A DNA stretch of 64,000 nt from Populus alba (GCF_005239225.2 NC_133286.1:21342572-21406571), one strand, 5' to 3'. Numbered from the stretch's first letter, positions 33,214 through 45,146 are shown. Notes: generated by a model from the letters alone, not told the origin. A program made the numbers and translations.

Positions 33214-34301
33214 AGGGTTGGAAAACCTTGGTCAAGAATCGTCAATAATGAAGAAGGCGAGATCAAAGGAGAAGACAAGGAAACACAAGTGGGGAAGGAA
33301 GATGAAGCATTGCCTCGGTTGACTTTCCACACACTAGAAGAAGTTTCAGAACAGGTTGACCCAAGAACTTCTCGTAGTTTTCAAAATGTAAAACAACTTT
33401 ATTTGCCTTAGCATGTTTTTGTCATTTGCTTTTGTCTTTGCTTTTATTTTCTCTAGTGAGCATTCAGAGCTCATATTGTCAGCCAGATTTTTGTGTTTGT
33501 CTTTGAGCTTACCTTTTCTTTAAATAAATGATGAGTTTATGCATTTTTTTTAACAAGTTTGAGTGTTTATAAATAAAGTATCAATAAAATGGTTTAATAT
33601 GAAATTTAAGAAAAGCTAACCATAAAGTACAACCCTATCTCTGATAGCATGGATAAATGTTTAAGTGGTCACTTTGTAATTGTCTTTTAAAGAATAGAGT
33701 TTATCAACCATAACAATGGCATTTTGAAATAATAAAAAAATCATTATCTATTCACTCACTAAAAAAGTTTATCACCGGCTGAATGAATTGCTTCTCTATA
33801 TAAAAACCCAGACTAATATCGCACCTCTATACTAGGGGGCAAGACGGGATGTTTTATGAAAAGTTTTACGATTTGAAAACCAAACTAAAGCATTTGACAA
33901 AAGCATGACAAAGAGGCAAATACAAGTCATACATTTTGAGAAAAGGACTACTTGAAGAAAGTCAAAGACCTTTTCTCCAAGAATATGATAGGCAACACGA
34001 GAGATGAATCCAGCATACGACTTCAAAAGCAAGTTCATGTTAAGAGGGAGTCCCATGAACTAGAAGAAGAGGATGGGGCCTATGTTTCAAAACCAGGTAC
34101 GAATGCATGCATTGCATCTAATCATAAATCATTGCATATATGTTTTTTTTGGATCGTTACAGGAGGAGATCTTAGCGCATTCCAACAAGATTATGGACGA
34201 AGAAAGAATCATTGAGTTGATTCTAGAACAACAAGAAGAGAAGATAATGGTTTTCAAATCCTACCAAAAGGAAGAACGACATCGATAGCATTCGGTAAAA
34301 A
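33214..34301 (+). mobile_element. pol-less interior of the Ogre/Tat-type element
   Basis: About 1.1 kb where pol would normally start. It contains fragments of coding-like sequence (for example 33952-34288) but no protease, RT, RNase H or integrase motif in any frame I read. Most of pol has been deleted. Confidence 0.65.
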
Positions 34302-34726
34302 GGAATCGCCAAATGGGATTCCAAGTTGTTGAGATCGACAGAAGGGATCTCGTATTTCGATGGAGGTCGCCAGAAGGGACCTCAACTTTCAGCTTTTGTA
34401 TAAAAGGAATCACCAGATGGGATTCCAAATTGTTTGAGATCGCCAGAAGGGGTCTCGTTTTCGATATTCATCAATGGAGGTCGCCAGAAGGGACCTCAAA
34501 TTTCAGCTTTGGTATAAAAAGGAATCGCCAGATGGGGTTCCAAGTTGTTTGGCTAAAGGAGATCGCCAGAAGGGATCTCATATTTCGATGAAGGTCGCCA
34601 GAAGGGACCTCAAATTTCAGCTTTTGTATAAAAGGAATCGCCAGATGGGATTCCAAGTTATTTGAGATCGCCAGAAGGGATCTCGTACCTCGACATTCAT
34701 CAAGGAAGGTCGCCAGAAAGGACCTC
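34302..34726 (+). repeat. 12-hairpin array, 4 cycles of 3 hairpin types
   Basis: Three hairpin types alternate: A = GGAATC + loop + GATTCC; B = GAGATC + loop + GATCTC; C = AGGTC + loop + GACCT. The loop is GCCAGAAGG or a one- or two-base variant in every one. A occurs at 34302, 34405, 34521 and 34634, spacing 103-116 bp, each followed by B and C. Two copies show single changes that leave G.U pairs: GGTCTC in B near 34450 and GGTTCC in A near 34536. Further single copies lie at 35396-35416 (type A) and, decayed, to 35510. Confidence 0.88.
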
Positions 34727-34774
34727 ATATTGAAACCATTTCTTAGAAAAGCATGGAGTTTACTAAGAATTATT

Positions 34775-35366
34775 CCCCCTGGGTAGGTCACCCATACAAT
34801 GAGACCATCATTTTTCTCGGGTAGGTCACCCATACAATGAGACCATCATGTTTTCTTGGGTAGGTCACCCATACAATGAGACCATCATTTTTTTTTCCGG
34901 GGTAGGTCACCCATACAATGAGACCATCATTTTTCTTGGGTAGGTCACCCATACAATGAGACCGTCATTTTTCTGGGGTTCGTCACCCATACAATGAGAC
35001 CATCATTTTTCTTGGGTAGGTCACCCGTATAATGAGACCATTATTTTTCTGGGTTAGTCACCCATACAATGAGACCATCATTTTTCCTGGGCAGGTCACC
35101 CATACAATGAGACCATCATTTTTCCTGGGTTAGTCACCCATACAATGAGACCATCATTTTTCCTGGGCAGGTCACCCATACAATGAGACCATCATTTTTC
35201 CTGGGTAGGTCACCCATACAATGAGACCATCCTCCATTTTTTTTTTTACCTGGGTAGGTCACCCATAATAATAAGGCCATTCTTCCCCCTGGGTAGGTCA
35301 CCCAAAGAATGAGACCACTCTTTCCCTTTTCCATTCGGGCAGGTCACCCATCATAATGAGACCACG
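34775..35366 (+). repeat. ~36-bp minisatellite, about 15 copies
   Basis: Unit about GGGTAGGTCACCCATACAATGAGACC plus a T-rich spacer ending in ATCATTTTT. Each unit contains a GGGT/ACCC inverted repeat and a GGTC/GACC one. Copy variants (TTAG, GCAG, TTCG in place of TAGG) alternate in the middle of the array, suggesting duplication of two-unit blocks. Last copies (after 35225) are diverged. It lies in the 3' UTR upstream of the 3' LTR. Confidence 0.92.
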
Positions 35367-35672
35367 CACACATTTTTGTATCGGTTATGGGTAAAGGAAT
35401 CGCCAGATGGGATTCCAGGTTAAAGGAAATCACCATATGGGATCTCGGATGGATTTCCATGTTGATCAAACTAAAATAAGAATTTAGAGGATCGCTGGAT
35501 AAGGATCTCGAGATGACTAAGTTTAGATCATGGTTTTTGGGGCTAAGGAGGATTGTTATAAAGGACAAAGTTTCAGATCAATTAAGCTTCGACCATATCA
35601 GTTTCGGGAGTTCCGTTTTGGGTTTATCTTTATAACACTTACTGCGCAAAACCCATGCTCCGTAAGTATTAT
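35367..35672 (+). mobile_element. 3' UTR end with stem abutting the polypurine tract
   Basis: Contains one more type A hairpin at 35396-35416. CTTTATAACACTTAC at 35628-35642 pairs with GTAAGTATTATAAAG at 35662-35676 over 15 bp with one mismatch, and its 3' arm overlaps the start of the polypurine tract. Confidence 0.7.
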
Positions 35673-35682
35673 AAAGAGGGGG
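35673..35682 (+). other. polypurine tract
   Basis: AAAGAGGGGG followed by CATC and the 3' LTR start TGTTGTAAACCC at 35687. Confidence 0.85.
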
Positions 35683-35686
35683 CATC

Positions 35687-36415
35687 TGTTGTAAACCCAT
35701 TTTTGGGTCCCCATTAAAAAATAAAAATAAATAGCCAAAAGAGATTAGAAAAATAACAAAAGGCAGAAGCGCTCAGGAAACAGTCAGAAAATTGGTCAAG
35801 AAATTCAAAAATACAAGGATTAAATTTTTGACAGTATATTCTTGAAGGATGAAAGCCCTATTGAGAAGGAAAATTTAAATTTTGAGGAGAAAAGCCCAAA
35901 TTTGGATTTTTATGGACTTATTTGGATTTTTATGGACTTAATTGGATTTTTTAGGGACTTAATTGGATTTTTTATTTGAATTTATGAAGGATTTGATTGC
36001 AAGAAAAATTGATTTTTAAGTCAATTTGGGCTTTAATTTGAAGAAATTTAAAGTTCTGGGGGCAAAATATATTTTTTTAGGAATTTATTGGGTCAAATCA
36101 GGGGCTCAATTGCATAAAAATTGAAGTTTAAGGGCCAATTAAGGACTTAATTGAGAAAATCCGAAACCAGGGACCAAATTGGAAGAGGCGCGTAAATGGA
36201 GGGGCTGCTAATTTTTCGGTTCAGGGGCCTAATTGAAGAAATTGAAAGTTTATTAATCAATTGAGGGCTAAATTGCATAAATCAGATGCCAAGGACCAAA
36301 ATGAAAAAGGCGGCCAACAAGAAGGGCGGGGACCGAATTTGGAGGATTGATTTGAAGTTTGGCCATTTAAATGAAACGGCGCGTTTTATTCAAAACGACG
36401 CCGTTTCATATACAA

Positions 36416-36446
<31 letters not shown>

Positions 36447-38270
36447 GGGGAAAGCAGAACGGTGTCGTTTTGAACGACACTGTTCATCATCTCCTTCCCC
36501 CCCGTTTGTAGCAGAACAGAAGGTAAAAAATTTTGAAAAAATCTCCCGCGTCTCTCTCTCTCCTCGCCCCCACCACCACCACCGAAAGAACCGACCGGCC
36601 ATGCGTGATTGAAGGCGCACTAACCACGGTCCCCTACCCGTGCTCCCCCTATAAATAAAGAAGAAAAACCGAAGAGAAAAAAAAAAGAGGGAGGGGAAAA
36701 ACCGAAAGACCCGAAGAGAGAAAGAGAGAGAGAGTGACCCGAAGAGAGAGAGAAGAACAGAACCAAACCAAAAAGAAGGAACCGAGAGGAATAGAGAGAG
36801 AGAGACCCGAGAAGGGAGGAGAGAGAGAGAGTGAACCGAACCGAACGCTAGGAACCGCCACGGCACCGCACGGAGCCGCCGCCCACGAGCCACGCCACCG
36901 CTGCTCCGCCAGCGACCGCCTCCTCCACGCCAGGTAAATTTTCTTCTTCTCCTTCGTTTGCAGGCGTTGCCTCCTGCATGCAGAGTTATGCATGCAGGAG
37001 GCGGGGGGGAAGAAAATTAATTCCTCCCCCCGCTGGGCCAAAGGTGCTGGGCCAGCCCGATGCTGGCCCAGCCTTGCAAGTCTGGGCCGGTCCTGGCCCA
37101 GACGGTAGAAGTTTTGGGCCGACATCGGCCCAATTTAATTTTGGGCCGAGGTCGGCCCGTTTTTTATTTTTTTTATTTTTTGGGCTGAGCCTGGCCCGTT
37201 TATCTGGGCCGGCCCAGCCCGAATTTTTATTTTATTTTATATTATATATTATATATTATATTATATGTGTGTATATATATATAAAATATAATAATAAAAA
37301 AAAAAATATTTTAAAAATTCCCTAAAAATATTGTTGATTTTTCTGCATATTTTTATCAAAGTTTTTTAATTTTGGTTTGTATTTTTTATACCGTAAAAAT
37401 ACAAAACCAGTATTAAAAATACCCGGTTTTCGTCAAAACATCAAAGATTTTCAGAATAAAAAATGTTTTTGCTTTTCAAAAAAAAATTCTAAAAAGTCCC
37501 TAAAAATGTTGTTGATTTTTCTGCATATTTTTATCAAAATGGATTAATATTGGGTTGTATTTTTATACCGTAAGGATACAAGCTCAGTATTAAAATACCT
37601 GATTTTCGCCAAAGCATAAAAAAATATAATATTTTCCAAAAATTGTTTTTTTATTTTAAAAATACGGCCTAGTCTCTCCAATATATATACATAAATATTA
37701 TAACATCATATTTTCACACAACAAAGAAAATTTTCAAAACAATATATGTATTAACATGCATTTTGGCTTTAATAACCAGTTTATTCAAGCCATGAGAACT
37801 AGGCCAATATTTCAAAAATTCTAAAAAAATCTTTTTGTTTTCTTTTAATATTTGGGATTACGAATTTATACGTAAAACGTATTCCTAAATATTATTAATA
37901 AAATTTTGGTATGGACGTTAGAACGGTTAGGATTTTTACCCGATAAGATAAAGACCTCCTTATTGAGGGGGATTTTTCTTGAACCATAGACAGACCAACA
38001 ACTAGGAAAACACAATAACACTTTAGTTTTTTTTATCAGACAATAAAACAATGCAGCTTACCTTAGGTAAGGCGTATTTGGGGTGCTGATACCTTCCCTT
38101 TACGCAACCAGTCTCCGTACCCGATCTCTGAGACCAGTTAGGTTCCTAGTGACCAAAATACTAGGTGGCGACTCCAAAGAACCAAATCAAAAAAAAAAAA
38201 AAAAAAAAAAATTCGCCAGTCAAACCCGCAATTGATGAAAATGAATTGTTATTTTTTTGGGGGTGCGACA
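35687..38270 (+). repeat. 3' LTR of the Ogre/Tat-type element
   Basis: 2,584 bp, the same structures in the same order as 28634-31209: U3 units, two hairpins, TATA, GA-rich leader, donor-like site at about 36934, hairpin string, 177-bp duplication and the GGTGCGACA end. Differences are mostly single-base changes in A, T or G runs. It is followed by the CTACA duplication. Confidence 0.93.
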
Positions 38271-38275
38271 CTACA

Positions 38276-40178
38276 TGTAAGCATTTTTTTTTTTTAATTT
38301 AGGACTATATTTTCCACTTCATAAGGGAGAACCATAACAAAGAACCATAACCACAACAAATTTTGGTGTTACCATCATCATGAGCAAATTGAAGTCGAAA
38401 TTAATGCAATAAAAGCAATGTTGAAGCCAGCCCTCAAATTATTCCTCGAGAGACCAAGATATGCTCTCATGTGCTGTTGCCTCCACCGGGGGATGCGACT
38501 TGCAATTTCCATGCCTGCCCTTCAAAACCCCATAATTTATTATTTTTGAAATTTATATGCAAACAGAAATTAATTAAGAAATATAAGGATGGTCCTTCAA
38601 CTGAGTTGTTTTCCATGTGTTGCATGTGAAAGCCAGGCATGTATCTGATCATGGCTCGTGCACGCTGTTCGGCCAATCTAGCCATTTCCCGTCAACCGGC
38701 TACAAGATTTTAAAGGCCGCAAGTTCTAAAAAGCAAACTTAACATCATAATTTGTTTTAGACATAGATTGAGATAAAGTTATTAAACTTTGACCACTACA
38801 TTACATGATCCATTGTATATTTCAAGATATGAATCACAAATTTAACGGAATTTAATATTTATTTTTTTTATTTTAAAAAATACTAAAATAATATTATTTA
38901 AAAAATTAAACTAAGTTTTAACTGAATCATAGGTTAACTTACCTTGTTGGAATTGACTTTCTTTAAATTTGGCCTATGTCAAAAGATGGGTAAGTCCAAT
39001 CCTGAGTTTACCCGTCATGATAAAACATATTTAATACTATGGTTCAAGAAGTTTAGAAAATGTTTTTGAAATGTTTGTTTTTAATCTAAAATAGTTTTTA
39101 AATTGATTATTTTTTAAAAAAATATTCTAGAAAAGTTTTGATAAATGAATTTTAAAAACTTCTTAAAAAAATAATCAATTTAATAAATTTAAAAATGAAG
39201 AATACCGTGAAAAACGATTTCAATTAGATTATCAAACACATTTTTAATTATAGTTTTTTTTTCCCCAAAATGATTAACCCATCACGGGAACTGAAAATTA
39301 GCATCCATCAACCAATATTGAACTTTAAACTCGGTGAGTTCTTGCAAGAACAAAAGGGGTGATGAGATTTTAATTAAGCAAAAAAAAAATTAATCCCTCT
39401 GTTTTTTTCGTTGACGGAAACCCTAGTCTTGGAGAGATCCTTGCTGCATTGGGCACTCTAATTAATCACTCACGTTTTCTTCTTATCTTTTTCAGGAGAC
39501 CGGGCCAAATGTCTTTCGGTAAGCACAACTATTTCATGCAAAAATGTCAAAGAGAGTGGCTGCTTTCATCTGCTAGCTCTTATAGCCCGAGATCACGAGT
39601 CTAATTTTCGATATTGACAAGAGAGGAAACTCCCCATGTCATATTTCCCAAGTATAATCCAATCAAGAGGATCTTGAATTGGGTGGTTCATGCATGAAAG
39701 ACAACTTTAGTATAATTTTAAGAGATTGCTCCCGTGATTAAGAATTTTAATTCTCAGGATTGTGTTTTTAAAATCATTTTACTTGATATATAAACAAACT
39801 CCAAAAATATATCTAATCTCCAAAAAAAAAAAAAATTGATATTAGTACCATTTGAATCTAAATAAATTACCAATTTTCTTTAATGAAATACTTCATAAAT
39901 TAATAATTGTTTGCAACATAAAAGCTGCAAAAACGTAAGCAATTCCATTAATGTCAAAATCATATACAATTGACCATAGAAAAGGAATCTAATTGATTAA
40001 TTTCATAATCTAAACCCTCTAATATACATATAGAAGGAAACTAAATTGATTAAAGATATAGCACACACTTCAGTAACCGGCCATATTTATAAAGAACACA
40101 GACAGGACAATATCGCCAGCAACCTCTCTCTCTCCCTCTCTCCCTCTCTCTCCCCTTCTCCTCTGACTCTCCACAGTG
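38276..40178. other. intergenic, upstream of TBL copy 2
   Basis: No gene supported. AT-rich stretches at 38800-39260 and 39740-40070. A 60-bp A/T-rich segment around 39080-39180 has partly complementary AATTGATTATTTTTT / AAAAAATAATCAATT arms, a possible foldback element. Confidence 0.45.
40083..40092 (+). promoter_or_regulatory. TATA box of TBL copy 2
   Basis: ATTTATAAAG lies about 90 bases before the ATG, followed by a pyrimidine-rich CTCTCC tract (40125-40160) typical of plant 5' leaders (Y patch). Confidence 0.55.
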
Positions 40179-43100
40179 ATGGATTCTGGGACTAGAAGAT
40201 CCTCTTGTGTCCTTTTTGCCATCTTTATCACATTTTCTTGTCTTTTTTTTTCGTCCTCATCAAAGACTCTGCAAATCTCTACAACGAAGAAGAACGTCTG
40301 GGAGTGTACAAAATGGCAAAAGAGTGATTGCAACAGGTATGAAGGAAGTTGGGTTCAAGACACTTCGTATCCTCTCTACAATTCATCAGCCTGTCCTTTT
40401 ATCCGCAAGGAATTTGACTGTCAAAAATATGGACGCCCTGATCACCTCTACCTTCAATATAGATGGCAGCCTAGTGCCTGTGACTTGCCCAGGTACATGC
40501 ATTCATCTGCCCATCTCTCTTTTCTGATCTTAGACTAAGTGTTAATTAACAAGAAGAGCTTTTATATTTTCATTTTTGTAATGAATCCTCATAGAATTTC
40601 AAAAAAAAGAGCTTCTAGTTTCTCCATGCAATGATGTTTTAAGGCTTTTTCTGCCTTCTTTTGAGCTGTAGTTTATTTACATACAAATGGAAAAATATGG
40701 GTCTCCGTGTGGTTTGATTAGGCTAGCAAGTATTAGACCCACTATTAAATTACTTGAAATTATCATGGTTTTGCCTCAAGACCATAAAATATTAAAAATT
40801 AAGGGCAAACATAAAAAGTAATCCATAGTTAGTCTCAATTTTGTCACCAAACAATTTTTTTTAATCAATTTTACTTTTAGATCTTAGAAACTATCAATTA
40901 ATTAAAGATATTATTTGATAAAGAATTCAATGGTTTTTTGTTAGGTTATTCTAAATAAAAGCTCTAACTGAAAAATCAAAATAATTTAAAAGTAAAATTG
41001 ATAAAAAAAAATAGTTTATATACAAAATTGAGACCATCCTAATAGTTTCTAATAGTTTAGGGGGGTATGTATGATGTTTGTTTAAAATTTAAAACCAAAG
41101 ATCAACATTTAATTATTTTATTGGGACGTTGATAGGTTGTTGCCACGGGTCAATTTTCCCATAACTAAATTATTTAGTGGTGGTGGTGTACCTCAAGATA
41201 AGCTAAGAAAATGATGTCGATATTTGACGCATCTCATCAACAAATTAATAAAAATAATAATAATAAATTTGAACAATTCAAGCAGCAATGCTAAAAAAGC
41301 ATATTGTATTGGTCCCTCCTCCTCCTCCTCCCTCTCCTTCTTCTTCTTCTTCTAGGTCACATCATATATAAATCTGCTGGCAGTGATAAAATTCTTCTGC
41401 TAACGTTTCCCCTGCATGTAGATCTGCTAAAAATGCATTTAATCAGTTTGTGTGACCAACTTTTCGTAGCATTGCTTGTAGGCAAAAGTGAGTCTGTACA
41501 CTACGCACAATCAATTTGATGAAACAAATATCTTAGTTGCATATTTTCTTGAACATCTAGCTAAAGTATACTTCATAAAAAAAAAATTGATTTGAACTAG
41601 CGGCATGATATGTACATGATTATTATTATTTTTTTTCTAAAAAATACCCTTGTCACTTTATAGTATATTTGATAATGTAATTCAGCTGTTTTTTAAATTA
41701 TTTTTTACTTGAAAAAACATTAAATTAATGTTTTTAGATGCTTTTAAGTAGTTTGATATGTGCTTATATTAAAAGTAAAAAAAATATAAAAAAACATTAT
41801 TTTTATTTATTTATTATTGAAAAATACTTTAAAAAAAAATTGTTTTACATTACCAAACATATATTTAATATGTTGTTATATAATAATATATATCTTTAAT
41901 TTGTTTTTTATATCCCTAATTGAGCTAATATTATCCTTTAATATGCTTTAAGTTTCTAATATATTTTTTCCTGTAAGATTTTTAGGCCAACCCATTGGAA
42001 TTGGTTACGTGATTTGCACTTAAATACATCACTTGGAAACTTAATTAAGTGTAAACTTATCATTATTATCATGTGCACCTCACATAAGTACTGATTGTGG
42101 TGAGTTAATTTAAAAATCTCATCCAAATGATATATTATTAGAAACTTAATATATATTTAAGTCATTATACAAGGACATATGAAGCCATTTCGGTTAAAAT
42201 ATTTTTAGATCTTGTAGCTCAGACAAGAACATGATCTTTCTTTAATCGGACAGAAGATTTGTCTTTATTCAGGACACCACTCGATTGTAAAGCCATGTAA
42301 GAAAAGTAGTTGTAAGCTTTAGTACAAAATCTTTATGATTTTGGAAAGTGTTACAAGGTGATCTGCATTAAATATCAGATATTCTGATGAGTTCCATGCC
42401 GAGTTACTCTGTTCCTGATACTGTTGCTATTTTGGAATGTGTAATCCCGTCAGGTTCAATGGTAAAGATTTATTGGAGAAGTTGAAGGGCAAGAAGATAA
42501 TGTTTATAGGGGACTCTGTTAGTCTCAACCATTACGAGTCACTGTTATGCTTGCTTCATGCAGCCGTTCCTGATGCCAGGATCACAACGCAGACGAGTAA
42601 CTCGACTAACACAGTGACATTCGAGGTGAGTGAACTGGTCCTGGAAAGGTTACAGCCCTTGTTATTCCAAGCAAAATTGAGTCTACTTTTATGTAATTGA
42701 TGGTCTAGAACTTCTCAGGATCATGGTGTATCAATATCGGTGTTTGAAACTCACTACTTAGTAGACATTGAACAAGAACAAATCGGCCGAGTATTGAAAC
42801 TTGAATCGATTAAGGATGGAAACACATGGAAGGATATGGATGTTTTAGTGTTCAATACTTGGCTTTGGTGGTACCGGAGAGGACCGAAGCAACCGTATGA
42901 GCTCGAAAAACTTGGCAAATGTGGAAGATTTGTGAATTCAATTGAAAAGGAATCAAGCTGATGTATTGTGTTTGATTTTTCTGCTTCAAATTTCAGATGG
43001 GATTATGTTCAAGAAGGGCAGAGTATACTTAAGGACATGGACCGTATGGTGGCTTTTCAGAAAGGTTTAACAACTTGGGCAAAATGGGTCGATTCGGATG

Positions 43101-43570
43101 TCGATACGAGTAAAACCACAGTTATTTTTCAGGGAATTTCTCCATTTCATTACCAGTAAGGCTCTCTTTCATTTTTCTGATAAGGGTTTTAAGAATTGAT
43201 TCATTTTTTTCTTTTCATTTGAAATCAATAGATTAATGCTATTTTCTCACGACTTGAACGTTTTTGCCCCTGAACCAGTGGAGAGGAATGGGACGAACCA
43301 GGAGCGACAAATTGTGGAAAGGAGACAGAGCCAGTTAGCGGATCAAGTTACCCTGGTGGTTCACCATTGGCGTTGCAAGTAGTAGAAGATGTGTTAAGTA
43401 CTATAAAGAAACCTGTTCATTTACTTAATATAACAACTCTTTCACAGCTGAGAAAAGATGGACATCCGAGCTCTTACAATGGCTTTAAGGGCATGGATTG
43501 TACTCATTGGTGTGTTGCAGGAGTTCCAGATACTTGGAATGAACTTCTCTACACAGCAATTACCAGTTAG
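40179..43570 (+). CDS. TRICHOME BIREFRINGENCE-LIKE (TBL) protein, copy 2
   Basis: Five exons: 40179-40492, 42454-42625, 42719-42894, 42997-43155, 43279-43570. They total 1,113 nt, 370 residues. Exons 2, 3 and 4 have exactly the same lengths as in the upstream copy (172, 176, 159), and intron phases match, so the two are tandem duplicates. A hydrophobic N-terminal segment spans about residues 10-26. The TBL domain begins at [14 protein letters not shown] is at residues 124-126 ([10 protein letters not shown]), and DxxH is at 347-350 (DCTHWCVAG). Likely a Golgi polysaccharide O-acetyltransferase, substrate unknown. Intron 1 is about 2 kb and has taken up AT-rich repeats, while introns 2-4 are about 90-125 bp. 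I use the ATG at 40179, which is preceded by a TATA box and pyrimidine-rich leader. Confidence 0.92.
41655..41870. repeat. AT-rich dispersed repeat (TBL copy 2 intron 1)
   Basis: Shares wording (TTTTTTAAA..., GTTTGATATGTG, T/A-rich core) with similar elements at 43785-43985, 44565-44710 and 62110-62260. It appears to be a short non-autonomous family. No clear TSD was found. Confidence 0.45.
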
Positions 43571-45060
43571 AAGAAAATACACATTTTAGTTACACATATT
43601 CTGTAGCACAGCCATTGAAACTAGCCTGCTAGATGTCATCAGTCTCCTGAAATAATGCACACAGTATGGAAGCAAATTTCTTGATATATGAAACGATTAT
43701 TTTATTTGCCTCGTCCAGCAGTGTTTGATTACTATTTCCAGACAGAAAAAATAAAAATAATAAAGACATGTCTTTTTTATATAGTGAAACGGAAGTATTA
43801 TAGTTTTAGAAAGTGTTTAAAAGTTTGATAGTGGTTGTTTTTTAAAGTGTTGTTTTGTTTTAAGATACATCAAAATAATATTTTTTTTTATTTTTTAAAA
43901 TTATTTTTGACATTAACATATTCAAATAAATTAAAAATATTTAAATAATTTATTTTAAATAATTTATTTTTTTAAAATTTAGTGAAATAATATAACAACC
44001 AAACAACCCTAATTTCATCCTCCGAAGAAATGAAAACTTTCCATGAAATGTGGTGGAAAGAAATCATTTTTACAAGTGGGAAAATAGAGTTTTTTTCTTA
44101 AAAAAAAAAAAAAACAAAACAAACTAACACAATGCTCAATTGTTTTTTTTTATAAAGAAAATAGCTTACTAAAAAAAATATTTTAAAAAATAGCATAAGT
44201 CATTAAGTTGCATCAATATCATTAACTCGACCAAATTAAATTTTACAGACCAGCAATGTCACGACGGCGGCCTTCAAATTTTTACCTAATTTTTTTTTAT
44301 AATGACCAATTCGTTTGATTTCACGTCTCTCAATTTCAATTGTCTTTTCCTTCAAATACATTTATGCATGTTTTATTCCAAAAAGAACATTATACAAAGA
44401 GACAGGTTCAAAATTCAAGACAATGCCAACCCTGTCAACCCAATTGTTATCAATAAAAACATTTGTAGAAATGTCAAGACAATCAAATTAAAAAAAAAAA
44501 TGCAAAATTGTACACCCACCTTTTTAATTTTTAGCTGACGTCCACTTTTACTTAGATTTATAAAATATAGGAATGATTATTTTTTAAAGTATTTTTTTAT
44601 TTAGAAATATATAAAAATAATATTATTATTTTTTTGATATTAACATATTAAAATAATAAAAAAATATTAAAATATTAAAAAAATCTCAAGATACTTTTTT
44701 AAGTGTAAAAAAAAAATAGCCACGTCTCAGTGTGTAATTAGTACTCTATTGCAGGATTTTTTCTTACTACTTCTTTTAAAAAAATTGAACACTTAAAAAG
44801 AAAAACTCTGAGCAAATTGAGGTGAAAAAAAAGAGAGAAGCTGGCAAAATAGGAGAAAGTTTTTCCTAGAAGCACAGCTATACAGGCCAACCCGCTATTT
44901 TTTTTTATATATATAAAAAAAGGAGTAAGATTCCTCCCATAGTATTCGGAATCTTGCCTCTTTTGTATTCTGTATAACATCTAGTCATCATCTACGTGCT
45001 ATAAATCTACAAGTATGAACCCTCACAAGTTCAAAGTCTAGTGTAGTCTAGCCATAACGA
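43571..45060. other. TBL copy 2 3' flank with dispersed repeats
   Basis: 43571-43750 is likely 3' UTR. Two copies of the AT-rich dispersed repeat follow, 43785-43985 (core AAATAATATTTTTTTTTATTTTT...GACATTAACATA) and 44565-44710 (AAATAATATTATTATTTTTTTGATATTAACATA). No gene is supported; frames 44302-44538 and 44738-44980 lack features. Confidence 0.5.
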
Positions 45061-45086
45061 ACACACTTGATCACACAATCACAAAA

Positions 45087-45146
45087 ATGGCTTCTCTGGT
45101 GACTTCTTCCACTCTCTTCAGGGGCGGAGCAAGAACAAAAAATTAG
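45087..45146 (+). other. possible gene-start remnant
   Basis: An ATG frame of 19 codons (beginning MASLVTSSTLFRG) follows a TATAAAT at about 45000 and an AC-rich leader, the usual look of a plant promoter and plastid-type N-terminus. It ends at TAG and no further exon is visible. It could be the promoter and first codons of a lost gene. Very uncertain. Confidence 0.2.

Larger units (their letters stand above)
28634..38270 (+). mobile_element. young Ogre/Tat-type gypsy element without pol
   Basis: A 9,637-bp element with LTRs of 2,576 and 2,584 bp, TG...CA ends, exact 5-bp duplication CTACA (28629-28633 and 38271-38275), a primer site complementary to the 3' end of tRNA-Arg, and a polypurine tract. 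The 4.5-kb interior carries a gag with one frameshift and a long 3' UTR with hairpin and minisatellite arrays, but no protease, reverse transcriptase, RNase H or integrase. The LTRs differ mainly by one-base homopolymer changes, so insertion was recent. It sits between two TBL paralogues, 307 bp after the stop codon of the first. It is non-autonomous and must have used enzymes from a relative. Confidence 0.93.

Noticed and set aside
34775..35366. CRISPR-like regular repeats
   Set aside because: Spacing has no unique spacers and copies are variable; it is a minisatellite inside a plant retrotransposon.
36286..36612. Lys-rich frame and similar frames over A runs
   Set aside because: Low-complexity translation of a poly-A stretch in the 3' LTR.
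38995..39260. Possible foldback transposon
   Set aside because: Arms are short and A/T-rich, and no flanking duplication was found.
40176..40178. Start of TBL copy 2 at GTG
   Set aside because: The next codon is ATG at 40179, which fits the leader and N-terminal hydrophobic segment.
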